A stretch of DNA of 64,000 bases from Nymphaea colorata (taxonomy: Eukaryota; Streptophyta; Magnoliopsida; Nymphaeales; Nymphaeaceae). The position numbers were made by a program, and so were the translations under genes. Under the pieces are notes generated by a model that was not told the origin of the DNA, made no database searches, and was given only the letters and a program-made list of their open reading frames with translations. Below, one piece after another: positions 48,520 through 64,000 of this stretch (the stretch's first letter is position 1; each line of letters starts with the position of its first letter). The stretch is taken from NCBI RefSeq assembly GCF_008831285.2, contig NC_045148.1, positions 6,825,001-6,889,000 of the forward strand. The letters run 5' to 3'.

Positions 48520-50800
48520 TACACATCTCATTCTCCAGATAATCTGATGATATTTTGGAAAACCTAGTTTGATTTTCTCTGCAACACAAGCTTGTGTATA
48601 TCATGTGCATCTGTGCAGTTCTCTTTTAGAAACTCCTTCATCACGTAATATCGTGATAAAACCATAACATTAAGCTTGGGACAAGATCTTCAGAACAGAT
48701 TAAAAAGCTAATAATTCTCCAATAGAGTTATCTACTGACACCAACGAGAGATAAAAATGCCTCCCAACTTGGTTTAGCTTCTGAACTTCATTCCCAGTGA
48801 AGGATCAAATGCTCTATGAATGGCATGCAGAATCTGGTCATCATCAGTGTAAAGCTCTTCGAATGCAACCCTTCTTTCCCCCAGCCCTCCTTCCCACCTA
48901 ATAGCTTTTCTCTAATTTCAGCTTTGTTATAGACAGCGCGCACCACCAAGTATCGAAGTTGGAGTTTGCTGAAGATAGTTGAATGGGTTTCAGCTGACTG
49001 CACAAGACATATAGTCCAAGTTTGAACTCTGTGTCGTGTAAAAACTCCTTATTGGCATGATAGAATGGAGTTCAAACTAAACCCACATTGCCCTTCACGA
49101 AAGGCCTTTTGCAATAGCAACTACAATAAAAATGAACGCACCAAAAATTATGAAAGACCTCTTGCAAACAGTCTCCAACGGCTTATCCCAACTTTTACCT
49201 CTAACCGTACCTCGATTCCCATTTATTTCTGCCCCAAGCTTGCAAATTAGCAATGCTGTGAATATCACTATCGGCGCCATATCAACTTATATATAAATTT
49301 GAGTGGACGGTGACTCTAATTTTTAAAAGCCATCTAACCAAAACCGTTCATGTGAAGGAAATAGATGACTAAGAAAACATAAAAAAGCAAAAGGTGTGAA
49401 CTAATACAAGATAATAAAAAGGTCCATCGCTTTTTTCTCTTAATTATACATCATGTTAGATGGAACAGCCCTGATTAAATGTTTGGTTAACTCTGAAAAG
49501 CTAATATCACCATTCAGTATATATAATATCAGTCTAGAAATATTAACTGTGAATTAGTGCTCATCTTGCTGCCATTATTGTATAAAGCCATAGCAGCTAC
49601 CTTTTATTTTTCAAATTTTTTTGTTTGATACACTTTTTTTAATTAATGTGATGAGGTCTTGAGCGTATCAGCTATATAGATATCCATGTAGATCTGTTAA
49701 CTGTTCAAGGTGAAAGAACAGTTTTGGAGAATAGCATTTCAATTGGAACTATCGGACGCATAACCGTACAGACCTAACTGTCATGACAACATACCTGTGG
49801 TTAACAAACCTCTTTTCTTTTCTTGTAGAAACCATTTCAATTTAACATGAACCACCCTCAATAACCATGATGCTCCAATCCACTCACCATACACCTAATT
49901 AGGTTAAATGTAAGTGGACCTATTTAAATTAAGTCACCATACACCTAATTAGGTTAAATGTAAGTGAACCAATTTAAATTAAGTTAAATGTAAACGGTGA
50001 AGTACTTTTTGGGTATATAACACGCCAAAGTTCAAAAGTTAGAAAGGTTTTTTTAAAAAAATTGAAATAAGAAAACAGAAAAATAAAGTGCAAAAAAAGT
50101 AAAAATAAAATTCAGTAATAATAAATACAAACAATGAAATATGTTTTTTTTTTTTTGACATTCTTTTCCTTTTTGACAAAAACCAGGTGCCTGACCTATT
50201 TTTGAAGTATAAAACAATTTTTTTGTTTTTAAGACAGATCCTCTGGGACAATGGGTCAAATGTGAGTGAATCCATTCCAACTAACTCTTGCCATTACCTC
50301 GAAAAATTCAATCACGCTGGCGAGACTAACTAAATTCGTCTAGCAGGATCACCATTATGATGAAGTAGCTTCAAACTGAATCACTAAAGATGAGTGATTC
50401 ACTCCCGCATTTCAAATTGTTTGAAAATGTTCTATGTAATGGAAAAGTTATTTACTCAAAAAGTTAAATCACCAATCCCGTCACTTCTAAGCATCATCAC
50501 CATGTTCTTCCTAGAGTTTTTAAAATTGCCTCACAAAATTTATCGTCCTGCGGTCACTGACAGGCAGAAAAGCATCAAATAGGTAAAAGCACAGGGTGCA
50601 AGATCATATAATTTACATGCAAGCTGACCAATGTAATTGCCAGGTCATAATGTTTTTCCATTAAATTGAAAAGCCATAACTGCGTTGATATATGACCAAA
50701 GGACATAAAGAAGGAACAATTTTGATCCATTCAGGTCAAGAGAAAGACAGGAAAAAGAATATACAGATTGTATCTTTGATTATTTACGGAAGACTAGCTG
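48520..50800. other. Spacer between the 84-aa gene and ATG8
   Basis: The two genes are convergent. No gene is supported between them. A two-copy tandem repeat of period 50 lies at 49884-49983 (TCACCATACACCTAATTAGG...). The A/T-rich stretch 50040-50260 gives only low-complexity frames. Confidence 0.45.
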
Positions 50801-50810
50801 ACCACAAGCC

Positions 50811-55844
<5,034 letters not shown>

Positions 55845-56800
55845 TGTGATTCCCTTCTACCTTATCCTGCAACAATGTTTCATAAATCATTTAGCTAAAA
55901 GAAATACCAGAAAAAAATAAAAGAATAGAATTCAACCAAAAAAGGCATCAGTGTAAGAGATCGATAAAATCAATCCATATACATTATGGTATATACAAAT
56001 GATATTCAGAGCCTACCATCAGTACCATGTCAATTTCGGAACGACTAGTGCGGAAATCTTTAAACATAAAAGCTCGCAGAGTATATGATTATGAAAATAA
56101 AAAAGGAAACCATTGACAAGAAAGGAACATGAACGAAGCTACATATCTTTCATAAACTACCTCCCGATCATTACTAATTGGTGAGAAAAGTATAAGAACG
56201 AGGAGAAGAAAAAGAGATGACGTGAAGGAAACGAGAAAACCAATAAACCAGTTTATTCAGCACCTAGAAAAACGTCAAATTACAAAATCAGAGAAAAACT
56301 CATCACAGTTCAAACGACAAAGCAAACCGTAACATACTTATCGCGAACAAAGGGATGCTTAATTGCACATTCCAACTCCCGATTGTACAGTGATAAAAAA
56401 AAAACGCAACCCACAATCCCTCCATATTGCCCCTTGAAACCGCAACGTGCTAAGAGCGTTGAACAACAAAAAGGGAAAAGAAGCAACAGACACCAAAACC
56501 CAGGAATCGGTATTATCTCCATGAAAAGGCGAACGTACAAGAGTCCAGAAAAGGGGAAAAAATCAACTGCACCTATCATTACCTAGAAAAAGGGAGAAAA
56601 CAGAAAGAAAACACAAGGAAAAGGGGAAAACTGCACATGAAATCAAAAACTTCAAACCATAAATGAGAAAAGGAGGCAGAAACGGCAGAAATTCGACCTG
56701 ACTGGGAGCGACTGTTCAGAAATCCGACGAAGAATCCCAGAAAAGAGAGAGAAGAAGCGGCGAGAGGGAGAACACCAAAAGCCTGATCAGCCGCGTACTT
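55845..56800 (-). promoter_or_regulatory. ATG8 5' leader: non-coding exon and intron
   Basis: Upstream of the ATG the exon extends to an acceptor (GTTGCAG|GATAAGG, at 55866). A donor (CAG|GTCGAATT, at 56698) closes an upstream exon of roughly 100 bases reaching to about 56800, rich in GA and GC relative to its surroundings. This gives a leader intron of about 830 bases, which is common in plant ATG8 genes. The transcription start is not resolved. Confidence 0.5.
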
Positions 56801-57690
56801 ATCCTATTTATCATCCAGAAGACTAGAAAAGCCCAAACGAAACTTTCAGTCAGGCGGTAACCTTTAGCCTTATTTTTCTAAATGCACCTCATACTTCTAA
56901 ATTGTTACTATACCCGCTCGACACAAAAAAAAAAAACCTTCCTAATTGTGAAATAAAATTTATTTGTTCTCAATATTCTGTATGTATAAATTGTTCAATT
57001 TAAGGACTTCATGGCTTTGATACACTTACTCAAGTCAGCGATCAGTAGGAAACCGGTTTTTGATTCGAATCATATAGAAGCCACCAAGAACTCTTTATCA
57101 AATTATAGTTTCCCAAGTAAAACACCAAAAGAAAAAGAAAAAATCTTAGATAACTTTGACAATTGTTAACAAAAGTTCCAAGCAAACTGTTTGTTATGCG
57201 CTTTTTAGAATTTTAGGTGAAAAGGCATAACATGCAACAGGCCCTCAGAAAAGTTTGGTTTGTACTAAATTTCTAAAAATGGAGACCCCTTTCCCGAATT
57301 ATGAAACAAGACCGGGCTTCCATGTAAAAGTATCCCGAAAATGGCAGCAACAAATTTTTGGTTGCCGAAGAAGAAAGGAAGGTTTGCCTTTGAAACGAAA
57401 TTGCTTGTAAGGGACGAAAAGAAGACCGGCTAAATATAATTATTGATTTCGTTTATTTACTTACTCAATGATTGGATGGTAGCTGAAATTAACTTGTTAT
57501 TTAAATATATCCGTTTTGTAAAACCTTGGACATTTTACTATTAAAAAAAAAAAAAACAAAGTTTGCTGCTTGTTACGTCAAGTATATTTCCTCAAAGCAG
57601 CCAAATATTCTTTTTATATTGACGTTAATTTGCTGATATTTTCCTGTTCTAAGTTAAAAAGAACCCTTTCTTGTTTCGCAATCAAAGGTC
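56800..57690. other. Spacer upstream of ATG8
   Basis: Contains the presumed ATG8 promoter side. No gene and no clear repeat were recognised. Confidence 0.4.
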
Positions 57691-57693
57691 TAA

Positions 57694-57908
57694 GGCTGCG
57701 TTTGATTCCTCACGGATCTCAAATTCGAGAGATCTTTTCCCTAGATATGAAATCAACGATAGCTGAAATCTACACCATCAATCTTTTAATTAAGGATTTT
57801 AAATCTATACTACATTATTTTTTAAAAAAAAGCATGGATTTAAGATCCCAACTACTGAATCGGACCTTAAAACCATGGATTTTAAATCTGAGGTGATCAA
57901 ACGCAACA
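57694..57908. mobile_element. Tourist-like MITE with TAA target duplication
   Basis: TAA (57691-57693 and 57909-57911) flanks 215 bp with inverted ends: GGCTGCGTTTGATTCCTCA on the left and TGTTGCGTTTGATCACCTC on the minus strand at the right. The TAA duplication and the GG..GTTTGAT-type ends fit PIF/Harbinger-derived MITEs. The open frame across it is not a gene. Confidence 0.75.
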
Positions 57909-57911
57909 TAA

Positions 57912-59100
57912 ACAAGTGTACATACCCTTAAAATAGAGGTAAAATATTTTACCTTTGGATGAAATTGTTTTTTCTGAAACAAAAGTTGTTAATTTAGTGC
58001 AAGAATTTTCTCCAAATTTTAAAAACGTGCACCATATTAATCATATCTTTCTGTTTGCTTTTATTTATATTTTACCTATCTATTCATTTTTCTGATCTGT
58101 CTATTTATTAATTTAATAATTAGATCTCAATGAAGGGGGAAACGTGGACCAAAAGTTCATCCAAGTGTAACTTTCTAAGAATAAAGTTCATCCAAATTGT
58201 TGGTTTTTTTTTTTCTCAACTCATTAAAGCATAGGGCATTAAATGCCAAAATCTTTCTCGATCTTCAATATTAGAATGTTTCTTGGGGTTTAAATATGAT
58301 TCTGAAAACTTTCCACCCAAAAAAAGAAATTCTTCTGCGAAATTATCGCTTTCTTCAAAACTATGTCATTTTAGTGGGGATGTTTATAGATATGCATATA
58401 ACATTTCAAAGACATGAGATCATTAGGTTAGGAACAAAAGCGACCGCTCAAATGTAACGATTAAGGGTTTTTTTTTTTTTTTGACAAACATGATTTCAAA
58501 AATAAGATGATGATAAATATATATTAAGTTAATCATTTTTAAATGTAACCGTATTTTTATAATAAGTAAAACTGGACGGCTCATATAACATAAAATATTT
58601 TCAGATCTACAAACTCCCCACATATCCAAAATAAATATGTAAAACCTTCTTTTATATTTACTAACTTAAGATACATTAATATCATATTTTTTTCATTTAT
58701 ATATTTGGTTAGTTCTTTCTATTTTGGACATAGATTAAACCATGCCCAATGGGGTTAAAGCCTGAGGCCGTGTTTGATTGACAGTCGAAACTGGATATAT
58801 ACCTGGGTTTCACTAGAAGCCCATTTTTTATGGTGTCCAACCCTTTTTTTTCACCGTCATTTTTGTCATCCAAACGCAACCCAATTTTTTTTATATAATA
58901 TATGTATTAAAACCTGCATGAAAAATGTCAAACTTGTTCAACTTAATTAACTCACATCTCCACGTAGATTAATGCATGAATAATATGGAAATGTTCCAAT
59001 TTGGGGATTTTGAATCGCATAACAAAACCGTGATCCTGGATAAAAGCTTCGTTATTCTAAGTTTTTTCTTTAAATTCAAACTAAGATGAAAGATATTGGT
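57912..59100. other. AT-rich spacer
   Basis: No gene seen. A second short fragment with GGCCGTGTTTGATTGACAG (58765) and CATCCAAACGCAACCC (58868) looks like a relative of the Tourist-like element, but its ends are not clean. Confidence 0.4.
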
Positions 59101-59104
59101 AAAG

Positions 59105-59385
59105 TTAAGTCTGGGTACCGGCCCGGCTGTCGGCAAGCACCCGGTACCTGACCTTGGAAAAAAGGGCACCGGCCCAAAATGTTATCGGGCCGGCCCAGGT
59201 GGGCTTGATAATAGTTTTTAATATATATTTTTATTATTTTTATATGTAATTATAATATTTTATTACGATTTTTAATATTTATATATTATTTTTATTAAAA
59301 ATATAATTTTATAATTTAATTGGGCCGAGCTCTAGCCTAAGTTTCGAGTATCGGATCGGGCCTAGCCGGCCCGATGCCCAGGCTG
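59105..59385. mobile_element. GC-ended, AT-cored element, second copy
   Basis: Inverse orientation of 43980-44275. The left end is CTGGGTACCGGCCCGG, the AT-rich core spans 59200-59320, and the right end on the minus strand is CTGGGCATCGGGCCGG. Same size and architecture, with no coding capacity. Confidence 0.6.
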
Positions 59386-59399
59386 AGGTGAAGTAAGTA

Positions 59400-60230
59400 T
59401 AAATAGTTGTGGAGCCCTAGAGAGGCCAATCAAGTCTCATGTGTTCAAGTAATTCAATTTCGATCAAGGGCATCAAAACAGATACATATATCACTACTGA
59501 AATCTATGACACTAATTTCTATATAATTTGTCAATCAACAACAACATTTGGTTTCCTTGTCTATAGCATGATAGGCACTGAATGTTCTATCCCTGGCATC
59601 CTAGGATCGCTGAGTTGGCAAACCCATGACTCGGACTCGGATCTACAGATGATTGGGTCACTGAGTTAGCGAGTTGATTTATCGATTCGGTTGAGTTTTT
59701 AAAATAACGATAATGTAAATCACTGCAACTAAATCGGGCGAGTCAGGACCGAGTCATTGGGGGTGAGTCTGGCCAACTTTGTCATGTGGCCGGCTTTTTT
59801 AGCAATCCGAGCTGACTCAGACCATTCTCAATCCAACCCGGTGAGTTTGCCAACTATGCTTTAAGAAGTTATAACAGGTTCTTAATAGGTGTAATGCCTA
59901 ACAACGTTATAGTGTTCTATTGTTTCTCTAAAAGGGAAAAAATGTGAGTTACCTTATGGATTGATCTTATTAAGGGCCAAAGCTTGATAATAAGTAGATT
60001 AGTTTTTTGAAACATTCTCTCTCAAAAAAGTTTAACAGTTTAACGTTATCACCCATGGCTAAATTTAACAGTTTTTATGACTCAAAAAGTTTTAAGAAAA
60101 AGTGGACAGCGAAGTTATCTTAAATTAAGAACACTGGGAAGGAAAGAATTAACGGATCGGAAAGTTTGCACGTCCTTTCCTCCCTCAAGAAGACCTTTTG
60201 CTTCCCAATCTGAATTTCATATGTTTTTAG
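59400..60230. other. Spacer
   Basis: No supported gene. Open frames at 59439-59669 and 60077-60259 are short and unrecognised. GACTCGG/CGAGTCA words at 59620-59850 give a locally repetitive texture. Confidence 0.4.
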
Positions 60231-60615
60231 TAGGATGTACAACCAGTCAAGCCAATTAGAATCGAACTCACCCATGCAAGCTCGACTAGAGTAAACAAGT
60301 CGAGCTCGAGCTTGAGTTAGAGCTCAAGTCATAAACGAGATGGGTTCGAGTTACAAGAGCTGACTCATTTAAACTTGACTGGGCTCATTTCTTTTCGGTT
60401 GGTTAATCTTCAAGGGTATGTCAGTACTTTTTAAAAGGAATAACTCCTTTTTTTGTGGTAAGTCTGCTTAAACGAGTCAAGCTTGAGGTTGGACTTTGTT
60501 TACCGAGTCAAGCTTGAGGTTGGACTTTGTTTACCGAGTCAAGCTCGAGCTCACCTCATAAAGCTCGACCCGAGCTCAAGCATAGCAATATGTCAATCTC
60601 AGGCTGAGCACGGCT
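60230..60615. repeat. TCGAGC-rich interspersed repeat with internal 31-bp tandem
   Basis: Family member like 21318-21720. Inside it a 31-base unit starting GAGTCAAGCTTGAGG repeats exactly (60474-60504, 60505-60535), and the word GAGTCAAGC begins again at 60536. Confidence 0.7.
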
Positions 60616-60619
60616 CGTT

Positions 60620-62730
60620 GTGTTACAAAGGTGTAGTGTTTTGCCGCCACAAAATGTCTTAGTGGCAGTTCGAGCAGTGGCACTATGACTAGCGCCAAGT
60701 TTTAGCGGCAGAAATTACCTGTTTTTTTTCTTGCTGTGGTTGGGAGGTCGTTTGTTAATGGCTCCAACATTGGGTGTCCCTCTGTAATTTTTTCCAAAAA
60801 AAATTAAATAAATAAAACAAATAAAAGGTATAAATAAAAACAAAGCAACTGGTCCCATTATTTCTTTATTTATGCACATCCAATACTAGGATGATAAGCT
60901 TCATTGTTTTCCGTTCGTTGAAGCCTAATCAAGTGACATGCTTTGTCTAAAGTTTTATGGTTAAATGCATACTAATATAAGGAGCTAGGTATGCTTATCT
61001 ACCAGTAACTGTAGCAAAAATGAGCCCAATGTGCTCATATTTTCACATTATATAAAGAAGCTAAACCTTGTTGTTTTAAAAATGTTAAACCATGCGCATA
61101 CACACACATACATTATATATCTATGGACCAGTAAGAGAATGGTGATTTTAAGTTATTTAAAATATATACACACATACAAAATATCTGCTTTAAATGGTCG
61201 GTGTTAGTTAAATGGCTGGGTGACTCTAGCTAATTAGAGTCATAGTTCACTCACTATATATATATATATATATATATAATCCAAATATGTCAAAATGTTG
61301 TCAAATAACTAAAATTCAAGTTTCATATAAATTTAAGAATATTTAATTATGTCACATGTCAAAATGTTGTCAAATAAATAAAATTCAAGTTTCATATAAA
61401 TTTAAGAATATTTAATTATGTCACAATAATGTGAAATTAATGTCTAGGTCCTACTTCTTTGTTAATGTCATGGCATGAATTGACAAGCCATCAAATGATA
61501 AGGATATACGTTCAAAACGAGATATTATTTTCTACACAACTTCTTTAACTAGACTGGAGAGATTTCACATTCATAAATTCATTTCACTGGAGTAAATTAC
61601 AGGAATTGAACATACATGTGTAAGTTATGGTAGTGGCCAGAGGTCTTCAAAACCTCATCACAGTGAAGTTAGACTACATTACCCACGCCAAACCCAAGTC
61701 AATGTCTCAAGATGCTCCTCATTCAAATAATCATGGTTCTACCATTGTTAGTGGTGAATAGAGGTCGTTTGACCGTTAAAATACTATGAGTGTTACATAA
61801 ATTTATCTTAAAAATTGAAGCAGATTCATGAAACATTAAAACAAACTGCAGATTAAATATTTACTAAGTATTTCATTTGATAAACCATCCTATAAAGAAC
61901 TATATTCATGGATCTGCATTCCGGATTTAAAATAATGGCTCATTGCAGTAGCGGATCTACTTGTTCGTTGGGGTAGGCCACTGCTCACACCAGCCCATCA
62001 AAAAATTCATTACAATATGTTAACTTCACATTGTCATGACTCTAAATTTATATGCAGTGCCCACACCAAAGTTGTTTAACAAGTGTCTAATTCTGAATCA
62101 CTGTTGAGGGCATGCACACTACTCTCGTTATTCATAATTTTTTGTCGTGGGTCACAAATATTCTACATGCCCAAGTAGCAACTACCAAAGTATTCATGCT
62201 TCTCTTGTTTCGATCGGGATCAAATCCAGCAGAAAAATAAAAAATGGAGAAAAAAAACAGGGGGACCTGATCCATCGAATCATGACTATATTAGCTATTC
62301 TAATACTAAAACTGATAGCAAGATTCGATATAAATGAAATTGTGCAAGCAGATCTGCAATTTCCTTTTACCATGCAAACATATTGTGGGTCGATCGAATC
62401 TTCTTCCTCCATATTAATCAATTGCTGTTTTTCTCTTTTCCATTGAAACCATTCATTCTGAAAAGTTATAATAGCAATCTATTTTTTGTTTTCCTTGCTT
62501 GTCAGGCTGCCACCATTAGTTTCTTATTGCATCCACAATGAGAAACTTCAAAGCATATTTTCCGATCACGACCTCCCCATCCCCTAAAATGTAAAGAGAA
62601 AGTGAGAGATAAGTGTCTATTATCTAAATATTTAGTCATATGAGAATATCTGGTAGTTGGTTGATGTCAATTTCTCTCCCTCTCTCTCTCTCTCTCTCTC
62701 AACATTTGGCAGCTGGCTTATTTTGTCATC
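60620..62730. other. Spacer with tandem repeat
   Basis: No supported gene. A (TA)n tract lies at 61254-61278. A two-copy tandem of period 69 (ATGTCAAAATGTTGTCAAAT...) lies at 61287-61424. At 61948 there is GTAGCGGATCT, similar to the CAGGGGCGGAGCC ends. A (CT)n tract lies at about 62671-62702. Confidence 0.5.
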
Positions 62731-62734
62731 AAGG

Positions 62735-63290
62735 TAGGCTTGTTCATGAGTATTTGAGTTCGAGCTGGGTCAGCTCGAAGTCTACTTGAGTGCCATAAGC
62801 CACAACTTGAGCTCCGCTCAGCTCAAGCTTAGAGAGCGCGAACTCGGCTCAACTAAGCTCGAGCCTAGGATTGGCTGGAGCTTTAGCCAAACCAAACCGT
62901 ATGTAAAAAATTTTACTATAATGTGAGACACGTGTGGGTTGTCAGCTAAATAAGAGTACATTAGGATAACTTTTCACTTGTGATAAAAAAAAAGAAAGTA
63001 TTTTTTACATATTTTTTTCTCCATGAGCTTAATGAAGTTTGACTTAGTCCAGTAGCAAAACTACATATAGGGTGGCGTGGGCAATTGCCTTCAGTAACAT
63101 AATTTTTACATAGATGTTTTACATTTATTTACTTGTATAAGTTGTGCCCATCAAAAATGAGAATTTTTACTACAGTACCTTATAGCCAAAAATTTCTGAC
63201 TTCACCATTGACGGAGTCGAGTTTGTCTAGCTCAAGTTCACCTCGATAAATTAATTGATTTCATTTGTTCACTCAAACTTGAATAGTTTC
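62735..63290. repeat. TCGAGC-rich repeat interrupted by a small insertion
   Basis: TCGAGC-rich DNA occurs at 62735-62930 and resumes at about 63200-63290. Between them, at about 63048-63215, a segment with ends CAGTAGCAAAACTAC and, on the minus strand, CAATGGTGAAGTCAG resembles the hAT-like family of 22312-22475. Confidence 0.4.
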
Positions 63291-63299
63291 AATTCTCTC

Positions 63300-64000
63300 T
63301 CTCTCTTGCCAGCAACATTTGGTAGCAGGTTCTCTCCCTTTCGCTTTATATACACTTTAAGACTTCTAACATTGTTGTTAGAACCATAACAAACAGTCGC
63401 TAGACCATCAAACTATTGTTAACATAAGAGTTGTGTGAGATGGACCTAAAAGAATAAAGAATGTGTTAATCCATTCTACCACCGGACAGACTTAAAAGGT
63501 GGGATCTGGCTCACATAAAAAAGCGTACCAGGGCCAGAACCTAGCCGCAACACGCGGCACGACTCAGGGTTAAACCTGGCCGGGCTTGTGGGGGCTATCC
63601 TGGCCCCAGGTAGGCTCGGGCCCACCCGTAACATGGGCCTATCCGTCTCGGAAGCGCCAGTGGAGTAACCAATGTCCAAAATGCAGAGGAGGGAATGTGT
63701 CCAGTGGAGAGGCAACCAAAAAGCCTGCCAGCAAAAAGCCGAGATAGTTCCTCCTCTCTTTTCTGGCGCAAAGAAGAGGGTGCGGTAGGAGGTAGATTTT
63801 CCAAGGCATTTACTCCACGCCAGCGGCCCAAGCCACCCCGAGAAAGAGGCCTCGGTGCAGCTCCCTGCCCACTTCTTCTGAGAGAAAGAGAGAAGACTCT
63901 GGTTTCTGGTGGGCCGGAAAGAGATTGGCAGGAGGAATTATTCCTTTCAAACTCTTTAAAAAAGAGAGACCAATCGAGAGCCGGAATGATCTTACAATTT
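63300..64000. other. Right edge, GC-richer non-coding DNA
   Basis: From about 63530 the composition becomes GC-richer, with GGCCGGGCTTG- and GCCCACCCG-type words. The short frames on the minus strand have no recognisable domain. It may be repeat or the beginning of a gene region beyond the window; I cannot tell. Confidence 0.3.

Overview
This is nuclear DNA from a flowering plant. It is AT-rich, with intron-split genes, canonical GT-AG splice sites, (AC)n/(AT)n/(CT)n microsatellites, plant transposon relics and a decayed plastid 16S rRNA fragment. Nothing here fixes the species. Gene density is low: five protein-coding genes are supported, and most of the rest is repeat or featureless AT-rich spacer.

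Genes. (1) A BAHD acyltransferase on the minus strand (7642-9864, 2 exons, 428 aa). (2) A second BAHD acyltransferase on the plus strand (24393-26450, 2 exons, 438 aa) with the same intron position; the two are divergently oriented paralogues of the hydroxycinnamoyl-amine transferase type. (3) The mitochondrial ATP synthase F1 assembly chaperone ATP12 on the plus strand (39515-42539, 4 coding exons, 321 aa). (4) A short intronless ORF encoding an 84-aa lysine-rich plant protein of unknown biochemical function (48086-48340, plus). (5) The autophagy ubiquitin-like protein ATG8 on the minus strand (50811-55844, 5 coding exons plus a 5' non-coding exon, 119 aa). ATP12 and ATG8 are housekeeping genes. 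The BAHD pair belongs to specialised metabolism.

Mobile and repeated DNA. A broken hAT transposase lies at 2230-4190 between inverted ends. Two Ty1/copia pol relics lie at 15660-16640 (minus) and 30250-32580 (plus). Non-autonomous elements include a 164-bp hAT-type element with an exact 8-bp target duplication (22312-22475), a 1-kb element with a 9-bp target duplication (36635-37636) and a 215-bp Tourist-like element with TAA duplication (57694-57908). A related tRNA-derived SINE pair sits at 8640-8885 and 47740-47915. Several GC-rich or TCGAGC-rich repeat families recur across the window.

Large-scale structure. About 4 kb downstream of ATP12 (43170-46990) is a direct-orientation paralogue of 18228-24060, the segment upstream of the second BAHD gene. 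In the 43-47 kb copy this DNA appears to be the promoter and 5' leader of the 84-aa gene. In the 18-24 kb copy the coding exon is absent and the segment ends about 300 bp before the BAHD start codon. Comparing the copies gives paralogous empty sites for several insertions. The window also holds many two-copy short tandem duplications (31-130 bp).
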